Part shown: positions 42,200 to 51,640 of the stretch, piece by piece | How positions within the stretch are numbered: position 1 is the first letter of the stretch | Layout: each line of letters opens with the position of its first letter | NCBI RefSeq assembly: GCF_016862895.1 | Contig: NZ_BONV01000021.1 | Location: forward strand, 62,001 to 126,000 | Direction of reading: 5' to 3' | DNA: 64,000 nt | Source: Planotetraspora kaengkrachanensis | GTDB taxonomy: Bacteria; Actinomycetota; Actinomycetes; Streptosporangiales; Streptosporangiaceae | Notes under the pieces: model-generated | Database searches by the model: none | What the model was told of the DNA's origin: nothing | What the model saw: the letters and a program-made list of their open reading frames with translations, nothing else | Translations under genes and position numbers: made by a program

Positions 42200-45100
42200 G
42201 TGCTGGTGGTCCACGGAACATGGATCGACGGCCGACTGGCGCTGTGGGCTGAGGACACGCCAAGCGAAGCCGAGACAAACGGAGCCGCGGCAAAGGGGCT
42301 CTCATCAAACGGAGCCTCCTCAGACAGACCCTCCTCAGGCAGACCCTCATCAACCAGAACCTCGTCGACCAGGACCTCATCAGGCGGGTCTTCGTCCGCG
42401 CGTGCGCATCCCTTCGCGGCCTCCACGGACGGGCTCCTCACCGAGTTGCCGCTCTGGGGTGACCTCGCAGCGGCGATCTCCGGCAAGGCGACCGTCTCCG
42501 AGCTGACCATGCTGCTGCCGAGCGCTGCTCGGAGCCCGCTCCCCTCTCCCGAGTCAGGCCTGAACGTCGGCGCCCGCCGGCCCAGGATCAGCTCGTGGCG
42601 CGTACCAGGGCTACTGGTCGAACCCGCCGCCGCGCTCGACCTGCTCGACGTGGTCGACGACATCGCCCGCCTCCCCGCGGCCGCGTACGAACCGGGCGAG
42701 TCACTCGACGGCGCGCCGGTTCCCGGCACCTCGCTGCGTTACCTCGCCGTCGTCGCGGCGAATGTTCGCGACATGGTCCGCCGGGGCCGGATCCTGCCGC
42801 AACTCGTCGCAGAAGGGGACGGCTACGCGGCACGCTGGCGGCCGGTGCTCACCGGTGCCGACGGGACGCGTTTCCGGGAACTCACGGCCGCGATGCCACC
42901 GGTCTGCCGCGCGGCGGGCGAGGAGCGGCCCTCCGTCCACGTGCTCGGCGAGCTCGTCGCCGGGCTCGCGGACGCCGCCGTACGGCAGGCGCTCCCCGAA
43001 CGCCTCCTCGGGGGCCACCGCCCGGGCACGCGCAGCCCTCTGGCCGACCGCTGGATCATCGCCCTCACCGGGGACGACGCCTTCCTTCCCGGTGTGACCG
43101 CGCATGCGGCCGAGCAACTGGCCCGGCCGCTCAACGCCTGGATGAGTCAGGCACAGCGTGCGGACGGCCCCTTCCGCGTGTGCTTCCGGCTCGCGGAACC
43201 ACCCGAACCGGAAGCGACCGAACCCGAGACCACCGAACAGGAGAGCACCGAACAGGAAGCGACTGGACCGGAACCGCCCACCACCGAGGACGGCGAAGCC
43301 TGGCAGGTCGAGTTCGCCCTCCAGGGCGCGGACGACCCGAGCCTCTACCTTCCCGCCGAGTTCCTGTGGGCGGGCGAGACCGTACCAGGCCTCCATGGAC
43401 GCCCCGAGGAGACGCTGCTGGCCGGGCTCGGCAGGGCCGCTCGCCTCTATCCCAAGATCGACGAGGCTCTCCGGGGCACCCGCCCGTCCGGAATCCGGCT
43501 CGACATGGCGGGCGCCTTCTATTTCCTCCGGCACGCGGCCCCTCTCCTGCAGGCGGCGGGATTCGGAGTCCAGCTGCCCGCCTGGGCCGGGAAGTCGCGG
43601 CTGGGCCTCAAGCTGACCACCAGATCACAGAGATCCGGCCCAGGAGCGGCCTCGGATCAGGGCTTCGGCCTCGGGCAGCTCGTGAACTTCCGGGTCGACC
43701 TTGCCATCGGCGACGAGACGATCACCGAGGACCAGCTGGCCGAGCTCGTCCGGCTCAAGGTCCCGCTGGTCCGCGTGAGAGGGCGCTGGGTCGAGCTGGA
43801 CGACCGCCAGCTCGGCGCCGCGCTCAGAGCGGTCGAACGCCGCCGTTCCGGCGAGATGACGGTCGCAGAGGTGATCCAGGAGGTCGTCCACGGCGGCGAG
43901 GAGGACCTGCCCATGGTCGTGGACGCCGACGGCCTGCTCGGCGACCTGCTGTCCGGCGAGGCGGACCGCCGTCTGACGCCGGTGGCCACGCCCGTGGCAT
44001 TCCACGGCAGCCTGCGCCCCTACCAGGAACGCGGCCTCTCCTGGCTGGCGTTCATGTCCGGCATCGGGCTGGGCGCCGTCCTCGCCGACGACATGGGGCT
44101 CGGCAAGACCGCCCAGACACTGTCCCTCCTGCTGGAGGAGCGGGCGGACGGCGCACGGCCGGACCCGACGCTGCTGGTCTGCCCAATGTCCCTGCTGAGC
44201 AACTGGCAGAAGGAGGCCTCGAGGTTCGCCCCCTCCCTCGACGTCTACCTCCACCACGGCGGGTCCCGCCTGCGCGAGGAGGAGCTCGCCGAGCGTGTCT
44301 CCCGGGCCGACCTCGTCCTCACGACGTACGGCACGGCGCTGCGCGACCGGGGGACGCTCGCCGGGTTCACCTGGGGCCGGATCGTGTGCGACGAGGCCCA
44401 GGCGATCAAGAACAGCGCCGCCAGGCAGGCCCAGGCCGTCCGCTCCCTACCGGCCAGGACGCGGCTGGCGCTGACCGGAACGCCGGTCGAGAACCATCTG
44501 GCCGAGCTCTGGTCGATCATGGAGTTCTGCAACCCGGGGCTTCTCGGGACCGCCAAGGCGTTCAGGACCCGTTTCCAGGAGCCGATCGAACGTCATGGCG
44601 ACGAGGCCGCGACGGCCGCTCTCCGGCGCGCCACCGGCCCGTTCGTTCTGCGCCGCCTCAAGACCGACAAGACGATCATCTCTGACCTGCCGGACAAGCT
44701 GGAGATGAAGATCTGGTGCACGCTCACGCCTGAGCAGGCGACCCTCTATCAGGCGGTCGTCGAGGACATGATGGGCAAGATCACGAGCTCTGAGGGCATC
44801 GAGCGCCGCGGCAACGTCCTGGCCGCGATGACCAAGCTCAAGCAGGTCTGCAACCACCCGGCGCACCTCCTCAAGGACGGCTCCCGCCTGGCCGGCCGTT
44901 CGGGGAAGCTCGCCCGACTGGAGGAACTGGCCGAGGAGATCGTCGCCGAGGGCGACAAGGCCCTGGTCTTCACCCAGTACGCCGAGTTCGGCACGCTGCT
45001 CCAGCCGTATCTGGCGGCGCACCTGGACCGGCCGGTGCTCTGGCTGCACGGCGGCCTGCCAAAGGCCGGGCGTGACGCGCTCGTCGAGCGGTTCCAGGAG

Positions 45101-45436
45101 GACGACGAGCCGATGGTGTTCCTGCTGTCGCTGAAGGCGGCCGGCACCGGGCTGAACCTGACCGCGGCCAACCATGTGGTCCACGTCGACCGCTGGTGGA
45201 ACCCCGCCGTCGAGAACCAGGCCACCGACCGGGCGTTCCGCATCGGGCAGACCAAGAACGTCCAGGTCAGGAAGTTCATCTGCGTGGGGACGCTGGAGGA
45301 GCGGATCGACGAGATGATCGAGCGCAAGAAGGCCCTCGCGGAGAGCGTCGTCGGCGCCGGCGAGGACTGGATCGCGAACCTGTCGACCGAGGAACTGCGG
45401 GAGCTGTTCCGCCTGTCGCCTGAGGCGGTGAGCTGA
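42200..45436 (+). CDS. SNF2/RapA-family DEAD/DEAH helicase
   Basis: A helicase of about 1078 residues. The N-terminal part is the SNF2-associated region, interrupted by two low-complexity 15-bp repeat tracts (Ser/Arg-rich near residues 36-65, Glu/Thr-rich near 334-360). The motor core has Walker A ADDMGLGKTAQT near residue 629, DEAQAIKN near residue 730, LTGTPVENHLAELWSI, and the C-terminal helicase motifs LSLKAAGTGLNLT and QATDRAFRIGQ. GTG 42200 is chosen for its GGGAGG. The stop overlaps the next gene as TGATG. It presumably remodels DNA-protein complexes with its SWIM partner. Confidence 0.9.
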   Translation: MLVVHGTWIDGRLALWAEDTPSEAETNGAAAKGLSSNGASSDRPSSGRPSSTRTSSTRTSSGGSSSARAHPFAASTDGLLTELPLWGDLAAAISGKATVSELTMLLPSAARSPLPSPESGLNVGARRPRISSWRVPGLLVEPAAALDLLDVVDDIARLPAAAYEPGESLDGAPVPGTSLRYLAVVAANVRDMVRRGRILPQLVAEGDGYAARWRPVLTGADGTRFRELTAAMPPVCRAAGEERPSVHVLGELVAGLADAAVRQALPERLLGGHRPGTRSPLADRWIIALTGDDAFLPGVTAHAAEQLARPLNAWMSQAQRADGPFRVCFRLAEPPEPEATEPETTEQESTEQEATGPEPPTTEDGEAWQVEFALQGADDPSLYLPAEFLWAGETVPGLHGRPEETLLAGLGRAARLYPKIDEALRGTRPSGIRLDMAGAFYFLRHAAPLLQAAGFGVQLPAWAGKSRLGLKLTTRSQRSGPGAASDQGFGLGQLVNFRVDLAIGDETITEDQLAELVRLKVPLVRVRGRWVELDDRQLGAALRAVERRRSGEMTVAEVIQEVVHGGEEDLPMVVDADGLLGDLLSGEADRRLTPVATPVAFHGSLRPYQERGLSWLAFMSGIGLGAVLADDMGLGKTAQTLSLLLEERADGARPDPTLLVCPMSLLSNWQKEASRFAPSLDVYLHHGGSRLREEELAERVSRADLVLTTYGTALRDRGTLAGFTWGRIVCDEAQAIKNSAARQAQAVRSLPARTRLALTGTPVENHLAELWSIMEFCNPGLLGTAKAFRTRFQEPIERHGDEAATAALRRATGPFVLRRLKTDKTIISDLPDKLEMKIWCTLTPEQATLYQAVVEDMMGKITSSEGIERRGNVLAAMTKLKQVCNHPAHLLKDGSRLAGRSGKLARLEELAEEIVAEGDKALVFTQYAEFGTLLQPYLAAHLDRPVLWLHGGLPKAGRDALVERFQEDDEPMVFLLSLKAAGTGLNLTAANHVVHVDRWWNPAVENQATDRAFRIGQTKNVQVRKFICVGTLEERIDEMIERKKALAESVVGAGEDWIANLSTEELRELFRLSPEAVS
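42304..42402 (+). repeat. 15-bp repeats coding Ser/Arg tract in SNF2 N-terminus
   Basis: Five to six imperfect 15-bp units encode SSDRP, SSGRP, SSTRT, SSTRT, SSGGS and SSAR. A second set encoding Glu/Thr pentapeptides lies near 43205-43275. Confidence 0.8.
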
Positions 45437-46311
45437 TGGGGCTCCCACCCGACCCGCACGACCCGCGCGACCTGCGCAACCAGCGCGACCAGCGCGACCA
45501 GCGCGACCAGCGCGACCTGCGCGACCTGCGCGAGCCGCAGGAGCAGCCCGAGGGGCTGCGGGCGCGCTCCAGGCGCGGGACCATGGGCGAGCGGTGGTGG
45601 TCCCGGCGCTTCATCGACATCCTGGAGACCATCTGCGACAAGGGCCGGCTCAGCCGGGGGCGCAACTACGCCCGCTCCGGCAGGGTGCTCGAGCTCGACA
45701 TCGCGCGGGGCCACGTCGCGGCCCGCGTCCAGGGTTCACGGCCCGATCCGTACCGCGTGGACGTCCGGATCGAAGCCTATGGGGACGGCGACTGGGAGAT
45801 CCTGACCGAGGCCCTCGCCGCACGCGCGCTGTACCGGGCCAAGCTGCTCGCCGGGGAGATGCCGCCGGAGATCGAGGACGTGTTCGCCGACTGCGGCCTG
45901 CCGCTGTTCCCCGACGAGCGGGGACTGGAGATGGAGTGCTCCTGCCCCGACTGGGGCTTTCCCTGCAAGCATCTGTCGGCGGTGCTCTATCTGCTCGCCG
46001 AGCGGTTCGACGACGACCCGTTCCTGGTGCTGGCGTGGCGCGGCATGCCGAAGCAGTCGTTGCTCGACGACCTCCGTGAGGTCACCGACGACGTGCCGTT
46101 CACCGAACGGCTGACCACCTTCTACGAGGCGGGAACGTCGCTGGCCCGGTTGCGGCACCAGCCTTCGCGGGCTTCGGCTCCCGCGGACATCCTGCTCCGC
46201 TCGCTCGACCCGCCCGCGGTCAAGGCCAGGCACATCCCCATCACCGATCTGCTGCGCCCGGCCTACCGGCGGCTCATCGATCCACGAAGTCCTGGGGAAC
46301 CATCACCCTGA
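45436..46311 (+). CDS. SWIM zinc finger protein, SNF2 partner
   Basis: A 291-residue protein. The SWIM zinc finger is C168-x-C170-x6-C177-x-H179 (ECSCPDWGFPCKHLSAV). SWIM genes directly after an SNF2 helicase are a common bacterial pair, and here the ATG overlaps the helicase stop by one base. The first 40 residues are an Arg/Asp/Gln-rich repeat, made of 9-bp units, preceding the conserved start GERWWSRRFIDILE. The true domain could also start at the internal ATG near 45583. The 3' end overlaps the convergent kinase gene by 38 bp. Confidence 0.9.
   Translation: MGLPPDPHDPRDLRNQRDQRDQRDQRDLRDLREPQEQPEGLRARSRRGTMGERWWSRRFIDILETICDKGRLSRGRNYARSGRVLELDIARGHVAARVQGSRPDPYRVDVRIEAYGDGDWEILTEALAARALYRAKLLAGEMPPEIEDVFADCGLPLFPDERGLEMECSCPDWGFPCKHLSAVLYLLAERFDDDPFLVLAWRGMPKQSLLDDLREVTDDVPFTERLTTFYEAGTSLARLRHQPSRASAPADILLRSLDPPAVKARHIPITDLLRPAYRRLIDPRSPGEPSP
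45467..45545 (+). repeat. 9-bp repeats coding RDQ tract at SWIM protein N-terminus
   Basis: Units of CGCGACCAG or CGCGACCTG encode Arg-Asp-(Gln/Leu) repeats in the first 35 residues, before the conserved SWIM-protein start. Confidence 0.85.
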
Positions 46312-47203
46312 CGCCGTTCGGGATCGTCTTGATGACCAGGGGGGTGCGCAGCCGCACCTCGCCGTCGATGTCGGCGGCCATCGGCGGATCGGTCTCCACC
46401 AGGATCTCGCTGCCGGTGACGAACGGGCCGCCGGCGAGGCTGCGCCACCGGCCGGTGGTGGCCCGCACGAGGGTCTCGCCGATCAGCCGCAGCCGCTTGC
46501 CGGACCCGAGCTGGTAGGCGACGAGCATGCGGTTGTCGATCCCGGCGTCCCTGGCGATCTGCCACCCGCCGTGGAAACGGCCGTTGGCGATGTTGAGCTG
46601 GTGGGTGAGCAGCTCGTGCCGCCGCCCGTCCGCGGTGATGTACGCGCGGAACGGCTGGTGGCCGGGGAGGACCCTCATCGCGGTGAGCGGATAGGCGGCC
46701 CGGCCCACGAGCCGCTTGAACCACGGCCGTACGGTCCCGGCGACCTCGACGGAGACTCCGAAGCTGGCGAGGTTGGCGAACGGCCGGTCGCCGCACAGGC
46801 CGAGGTCGATGTCGGCGACCTTGCCCTCGGTGAGGACGCGGACCGCCCCCTGAAGGTCGAGCGGCAGGCCGAGGCTGCGGGCGAAGTTGTTGGTGGTGCC
46901 GAGCGGGAGGGCGCCGAGGGCGACGTCCTTGCCGGCCACGTGCTTGATCGTGCTGCTCAGCGTGCCGTCGCCGCCGCCGGCGATCAGCAGGTCGGGCTTC
47001 GCGGACAGCGCGCGCTCGACGATTTCGCGGAGGCGGGAGGGGTCCGTGATCGGATGCACGCCGGTGAGCTGGAAGTTCGCGGCTTGGACGAGGTGTAAGA
47101 CCTCGGCGTAGTGACGCCGGCCTCGTCTGGATCTGGTGTTCACCACCAGGGCGGCCCGCCGGTGCTCGTGGATGGCCGCGGTGTGGTCCGCCTTACTCCG
47201 CAT
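46274..47203 (-). CDS. Diacylglycerol kinase-family lipid kinase
   Basis: A lipid kinase of about 309 residues. The catalytic domain has LVVNTRSRRG at the N-terminus, the glycine motif GGGDGTLSSTIKH, and LPLGTTNNFARSLGLP. The C-terminal domain ends with DIDGEVRLRTPL. It would phosphorylate diacylglycerol or a related lipid using ATP. ATG 47203 is chosen because TACGAT ends six bases before it; a GTG at 47209 would sit inside that promoter. It is convergent with the SWIM gene and follows the terminator of the M6 protease gene. Confidence 0.9.
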   Translation of the reverse strand: MRSKADHTAAIHEHRRAALVVNTRSRRGRRHYAEVLHLVQAANFQLTGVHPITDPSRLREIVERALSAKPDLLIAGGGDGTLSSTIKHVAGKDVALGALPLGTTNNFARSLGLPLDLQGAVRVLTEGKVADIDLGLCGDRPFANLASFGVSVEVAGTVRPWFKRLVGRAAYPLTAMRVLPGHQPFRAYITADGRRHELLTHQLNIANGRFHGGWQIARDAGIDNRMLVAYQLGSGKRLRLIGETLVRATTGRWRSLAGGPFVTGSEILVETDPPMAADIDGEVRLRTPLVIKTIPNGVRVMVPQDFVDR

Positions 47204-47209
47204 GATCAC

Positions 47210-47215
47210 ATCGTA
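47210..47215 (-). promoter_or_regulatory. -10 element for leaderless lipid kinase gene
   Basis: TACGAT, six bases before ATG 47203; makes the GTG at 47209 unlikely. Confidence 0.5.
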
Positions 47216-47256
47216 GGCACATCCGGAGGGTTCCGCGCCGGTGCCGGGAGCCGGGA

Positions 47257-47285
47257 GTGCCCGGCGGCCTGAGGCCGCTGGGCAC
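47257..47285 (-). terminator. Hairpin terminator after M6 protease gene
   Basis: GTGCCC-GG-CGGCC and GGCCG-CT-GGGCAC form a stem of eleven pairs with a small internal mismatch and a three-base loop, 17 bp past the protease stop and before the lipid kinase promoter. Confidence 0.65.
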
Positions 47286-47301
47286 CCGTGACGCTACTTG
47301 G

Positions 47302-50061
47302 CTACTTCTTCACCGGCGTGGTCTTCGGCGGCGTGACCTGGACGATCACACCGAGGTTGCCGGGCAGGGGGCTGACCAGCTTGACCTGGACGCCGAGCTG
47401 CTTGCCCTCGTCGCCGGGGTTGCCGGTGCCGAGGATGCTGCCGATGTCCGCGCCGTAGTAGTCCGTCGCCGGGGAACCGTCGGGGTTGACGACCCGGGTG
47501 GTGTACGGCTGGTTGTCCTTGGACGGCACGACGGTCGAGGCGTCGCGCATCCGGTAGAACAGGCTGCCGTCACGCACCTCGATGCCGGGGTACCAGCCCT
47601 TGGCGTCGGTGAAGGTCTTCACCGCGGGCTGCTTGCCGTACGAGGTGCAGTACTGCGTGAACGGCGCGCCCTCGATGCACTCCTTGAACGGGTAGGTGCC
47701 TTCGAAGTTGAACGCCGCGTTGGAGGACTGGGGCCGCGAGGGCAGGTTCTTCAGCGCGGACGTGTCGATCGTGGCCGCCGCACCCGTACGGCGGAGCGGA
47801 TCGAAGTGCGAGTCCACCAGGAGCAGCTCGCCCTTCGGGCCCACCGACGGCAGGTCGAAGGAGGAGTCGGCCACGTTGTTGTCGGTACGGGACGCGTCGC
47901 GGTACCAGACCAGCAGACCGGGCGCGTTGTACTTGATCTTCTCGACCTTCCAGGCGCCGTCGCGCTGGTAGGTGGTGTCGTAGGCGTACTGCAGGCCCTT
48001 GTCGAAGCCGTCGAGGTTGCGCCACTCCGCCAGGTAGTACTGGGCGGACTCGAGCTGGCCGGAGTGGATCACGAACCCGGCGCCCGACGTGTCGGTGAAG
48101 GTGCCCGTGGTGGCGGTCCAGCCGTTTGCGCCGCCTTCGACGTCGTCGCTCCACACGGTCGCCGCGCCGTTGGTGAGCGAGAAGTCGTCGTTGAACGAGC
48201 CGCGCTCCTCGGCCGCCGCGTCCGTGGCGTAGCGCAGGCGGACCTGCACGTTCTTGCCGGCGTAGGGGGCGAGGTCGGCGTAGAGGTTCTGCCAGCCGGC
48301 GCTCTCACCGGTGAGGCCGTACTTCTTGTTGCCGTAGTCGACCATGCGGTGGTTCGGGTCGTCGTAGCCGTCGTCGGTCGACGCGAGGGTGCCGTCCGCG
48401 TGGTAGATCTTCTGCTCGGTCCAGGTCGTGCCGCCGTCGGCGGAGACCTCGAAGAAGCCGTAGTCCCAGTCCTGCTCGATGCTGTAGTCGCTCCACCAGC
48501 GGAACTTCACGTCGGTGCCGGCCGGGACGCTGACCGTGCGGGTCAGGCGGGTGTCCGCCCAGCTCTGGTCGCTGTTGGACCACCACAGGTTGGATCCGCT
48601 GTGCGGGGTCGACATGACGACGTGCTTGTCCGGGAGGTTGATCCGCAGACCGTCCTCCGTGCCCTTCGGCGTCCGGGAGGTCTGGCCGATCACCTGGAGG
48701 CTCGTCCGGTCACCCGGGTTGACGATCTTCGGGTTGGCCCAGCCGAGCACCCACTTGTCCCAGATGCCCATGTGGGTCGGCAGCGACTGGAAGATCGGCC
48801 CGGAGTGCGAGCCGCTGGACATGAGGTCCCAGAAGTCGATGTCGGAGTCGCCCGTGCCCGAGGTGTCGTAGAGGTCGGGCAGGCCCAGGTCGTGGCCGTA
48901 CTCGTGGGCGAACACGCCGACGCCCGCGTCCTCCGGCTGGAGGATGTAGTTGGAGATCTTCACGTTCGTACCCGGCACGGTGTAGCCGCCGGTCACGTCG
49001 CTGGAGTGCGCCCAGAGGGAGAACGTGCCCTCGGCGCCGCCGCCGCCGGACTTGTCCTCGCCGGCGTGGATGAGCACGAGATGGTCGATCACGCCGTCGG
49101 GCTCGTCGAGGTTGCCGTCGCCGTCGGCGTCGGAGACGTCTTCCTTGTCATAGTCGGCCCAGTTGAACGACGGGTTCGACGCGGCCAGCGCGTTCACCGC
49201 GTCGATGGGAAGCTGGGCGGCTCCGCGCGGGTTGTCGGGGTGGCCGGACATGTCCTGCGGAATGGTGCCGCACTTGCCCGCGCCGTACCAGGCCTCGGAG
49301 TGCGGGACCTTGATCCAGCCGACCGCCTGGCCGGTGACGGTGTAGGCGCCCTTCGACAGCTCCTCGTACATGTTCTTCATCGTGGAGCCGGAGATGTCGA
49401 TGCCCTTCTTGCCGTCCCTGGGGTCGGTCAGGTCGGGGCGGACCCGCTTGGTGATCCCCTTGGACGTGTAGAGCATGTCGTTGTAGTGGGCCGTGTTGAA
49501 GTCGGAGACCCACATCGAGTTGTTGTCCTTGCCGCCGCCGGCGGCGAGGGCGGGGTTCTGGATCTTGTTGTGCAACGGCCCGTTCAGCTTGGTGCCCGGG
49601 GGCTCGGTCACACAATCGTTGACGTCGTCAATCGTCTTCGGGTGCGACCAGCCGGAGAAGTCGTCGTTCGCCTGGTCGTTGAACTCGACGAGCAGCGTGA
49701 GGAGTTCGGCCTTCTTGGTGGTCTTCGCCTTCTTGTAAATGAAGTCGAAGGGGTTCTTCCCGGTCCGCAGGGCCTGCTTCTCGTGCTTGGCCAGCACGCG
49801 CGCGGCCACCGGGTTGCCCATGGCGAACTTGCGGTCGATCTCCGCAGCCGTCGGGCCGCGCCTGGCGGCCTTGGACGGCACCCTCTCGTCGACCGTGGTG
49901 ACATCACCCTGGACGCGGGGGGACGCGTAGTTGATGTAGTGGTCCTTGGCCGACGGCTGGTACGAGGCGGTGGACTCGGCGGCGCCGGTGGTGGCCAGAC
50001 CGGCCGCTGCGAGCCCCAATGCAGGAACGATGGCGGCTAACCGCCGAAATCTCTTAGACAA
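47302..50061 (-). CDS. Secreted M6 family metalloprotease (immune inhibitor A-like)
   Basis: A protease of about 919 residues. The signal peptide is SKRFRRLAAIVPALGLAAAGL, ending near TTGAAES. A propeptide with PTAAEIDRKFAMGNP follows. The catalytic zinc motif HEYGHDLGLPDLYD lies near residue 383 with DFWDLMSSGSHSG downstream. The C-terminal half contains MAM-like beta segments (WWSDYSIEQDWDYGFFEVS). Of the two adjacent TTGs, 50061 is seven bases from GGAAGG and is my choice. A TTGACA promoter with a palindrome in its spacer is at 50155-50183. The lone TTG start and hairpin at 47257-47285 mark it as a single-gene unit. Confidence 0.92.
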   Translation of the reverse strand: MSKRFRRLAAIVPALGLAAAGLATTGAAESTASYQPSAKDHYINYASPRVQGDVTTVDERVPSKAARRGPTAAEIDRKFAMGNPVAARVLAKHEKQALRTGKNPFDFIYKKAKTTKKAELLTLLVEFNDQANDDFSGWSHPKTIDDVNDCVTEPPGTKLNGPLHNKIQNPALAAGGGKDNNSMWVSDFNTAHYNDMLYTSKGITKRVRPDLTDPRDGKKGIDISGSTMKNMYEELSKGAYTVTGQAVGWIKVPHSEAWYGAGKCGTIPQDMSGHPDNPRGAAQLPIDAVNALAASNPSFNWADYDKEDVSDADGDGNLDEPDGVIDHLVLIHAGEDKSGGGGAEGTFSLWAHSSDVTGGYTVPGTNVKISNYILQPEDAGVGVFAHEYGHDLGLPDLYDTSGTGDSDIDFWDLMSSGSHSGPIFQSLPTHMGIWDKWVLGWANPKIVNPGDRTSLQVIGQTSRTPKGTEDGLRINLPDKHVVMSTPHSGSNLWWSNSDQSWADTRLTRTVSVPAGTDVKFRWWSDYSIEQDWDYGFFEVSADGGTTWTEQKIYHADGTLASTDDGYDDPNHRMVDYGNKKYGLTGESAGWQNLYADLAPYAGKNVQVRLRYATDAAAEERGSFNDDFSLTNGAATVWSDDVEGGANGWTATTGTFTDTSGAGFVIHSGQLESAQYYLAEWRNLDGFDKGLQYAYDTTYQRDGAWKVEKIKYNAPGLLVWYRDASRTDNNVADSSFDLPSVGPKGELLLVDSHFDPLRRTGAAATIDTSALKNLPSRPQSSNAAFNFEGTYPFKECIEGAPFTQYCTSYGKQPAVKTFTDAKGWYPGIEVRDGSLFYRMRDASTVVPSKDNQPYTTRVVNPDGSPATDYYGADIGSILGTGNPGDEGKQLGVQVKLVSPLPGNLGVIVQVTPPKTTPVKK

Positions 50062-50154
50062 CAAGATCCCTTCCCCGCCCGGGGTTCTCCGGACGCCGTT
50101 CAGGTCGCACCGGGATAGGCGCGCTGGACGGACCATAAAGAGAAGGTAAAGGAG

Positions 50155-50183
50155 GGTAAAGACCCTTCACCGAAGGTTGTCAA
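50155..50183 (-). promoter_or_regulatory. Promoter of M6 protease with palindrome in spacer
   Basis: TTGACA at 50183-50178 and TTTACC at 50160-50155, 17 bp apart. The spacer holds CCTTC-ACC-GAAGG (50164-50176), an inverted repeat well placed as an operator. GGTAAA is also directly repeated here. Confidence 0.6.
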
Positions 50184-50233
50184 ACCGTGATCTTTCTTCG
50201 AAACGCGCGTTACCGCCTTTTTGTGACCGGCCG

Positions 50234-50239
50234 TACAGT
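50234..50239 (+). promoter_or_regulatory. -10 element for leaderless GlcD-like gene
   Basis: TACAGT, six bases before GTG 50246. Confidence 0.5.
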
Positions 50240-50245
50240 CCAGTT

Positions 50246-51610
50246 GTGAAAGACCACAACGCCGACCCTGTGACCGACCCGCTGAGCGGGCTCGTCGCCG
50301 CACTTCCCGAAGGCCGGGTGCTGACCGACCCGGACGTCACCGACTCGTACGCGCGGGACCGCACGTTCGTGACGCCGGGACGGGCGCTCGGCGTCGTGCT
50401 CGCGCAGTCCAGGGACGACGTGGTCGCGACGATGCGCTGGGCGAGCGAGCATCGCGTGCCCGTGGTGCCGCGCGGCGCCGGCAGCGGCCTCGCCGGTGGG
50501 GCGACCGCCGTCGACGGGTGCATCATCCTGTCGCTGGCCAGGATGACGGCGATCCGCGAACTGTCCCCGGCGGACGAGATCGCGGTCGTCGAGCCCGGTG
50601 TGATCACCGCCGACCTCGACCGGGCCGCCCGCGAGCACGGGCTCATGTACGCGCCCGACCCGTCCTCGTACGAGATCTCCACGATCGGCGGCAACCTGGC
50701 GACGAACGCGGGCGGTCTGCGCTGCGTGAAGTACGGCGTGACCCGCGACTCGACACTGGGGCTTGAGGTCGTGCTCGCGGACGGAAGGGTGCTCGACACC
50801 GGGCGGCGGACGGTGAAGGGGGTCACCGGATACGACCTGACGGGGTTGTTCGTCGGCTCGGAGGGCACGCTGGGCGTGATCACCGCGGCCACCGTCCGGC
50901 TGCGGCGCCTGCCGCGGCAGGTCGCCACCGTCGCCGCCGAGTTCACCTCGTTGCGGGACGCCGCCTCCGCCGTCTCGGCGATCATCGCGGCCGGCTGCCG
51001 GCCCTCGATGCTGGAGCTGATGGACAGGACCACACTGGAGGCCATCGACTCCTGGAAGAACATCGGCCTGGAGCCGGAGACGAGGGCCATGCTCATCGCG
51101 CAGTCCGAGGGCTCGACGGAGGAGATGGCCGCGCTGTGCGGGGCGGCCTCCTTCGTCGCGGAGGCGTCGACGCCCGAGGAGGCGGCGGAGCTGATCGGTC
51201 TGCGGCGGCTCGCCTACGAGGCCAAGGAGCGCCTCGGCCAGTGCCTCGTCGAGGACGTGTGCGTGCCCCGTTCACGCCTGCCCGAGATGATCTCCGCGGT
51301 CGAGGAGGCCGCGAGCAGGCACGGCGTCGCCATCGCGACGGTGGCGCACGCGGGGGACGGCAACCTGCACCCCGTGTTCATCTTCGACCGCGGCCTGGCG
51401 GACCCGCCGGCCGAGGTCTGGGCCGCGGCCGACGAAATCTTCCGCACGGCTCTCGATCTGGGCGGCACCCTGACGGGCGAGCACGGCGTGGGCGTGCTCA
51501 AGCGCCGGTGGCTCGGGCTGGAGATCGGGCCCGTCGCCGCCGAGCTGCAACTGGGGATCAAGCAGGTGTTCGACCCCCACAACATCCTCAATCCGGGAAA
51601 GGCCCTCTGA
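50246..51610 (+). CDS. FAD-binding oxidase, glycolate oxidase subunit GlcD-like
   Basis: A 454-residue flavoprotein of the vanillyl-alcohol oxidase fold. The FAD site is PVVPRGAGSGLAGGATAVDG and SSYEISTIGGNLATNAGGL. The FAD-oxidase C domain has ATVAHAGDGNLHPVF and GEHGVGVLKRRW, with the catalytic and metal histidines, and ends in DPHNILNPGKAL. It oxidises a 2-hydroxy acid such as glycolate or lactate. GlcE/GlcF partners are absent. GTG 50246 lies six bases after TACAGT, and a longer reading from 50177 has no start signal. It is divergent from the M6 protease and 30 bp before TetR. Confidence 0.9.
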   Translation: MKDHNADPVTDPLSGLVAALPEGRVLTDPDVTDSYARDRTFVTPGRALGVVLAQSRDDVVATMRWASEHRVPVVPRGAGSGLAGGATAVDGCIILSLARMTAIRELSPADEIAVVEPGVITADLDRAAREHGLMYAPDPSSYEISTIGGNLATNAGGLRCVKYGVTRDSTLGLEVVLADGRVLDTGRRTVKGVTGYDLTGLFVGSEGTLGVITAATVRLRRLPRQVATVAAEFTSLRDAASAVSAIIAAGCRPSMLELMDRTTLEAIDSWKNIGLEPETRAMLIAQSEGSTEEMAALCGAASFVAEASTPEEAAELIGLRRLAYEAKERLGQCLVEDVCVPRSRLPEMISAVEEAASRHGVAIATVAHAGDGNLHPVFIFDRGLADPPAEVWAAADEIFRTALDLGGTLTGEHGVGVLKRRWLGLEIGPVAAELQLGIKQVFDPHNILNPGKAL

Positions 51611-51627
51611 ATCGGTCCATTCGCGGG

Positions 51628-51633
51628 TAGGGT
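51628..51633 (+). promoter_or_regulatory. -10 element for the TetR-carboxylase operon
   Basis: TAGGGT, seven bases before GTG 51641, no ribosome site. Confidence 0.5.
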
Positions 51634-51640
51634 ACCTGAC

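Noticed and set aside
47257-50040. 927-codon open frame opposite the M6 protease
   Set aside because: It is an antisense shadow of a GC-rich gene: Arg/Val/Gly/Ala composition, no domain, while the minus strand shows a complete signal peptide and zinc motif.
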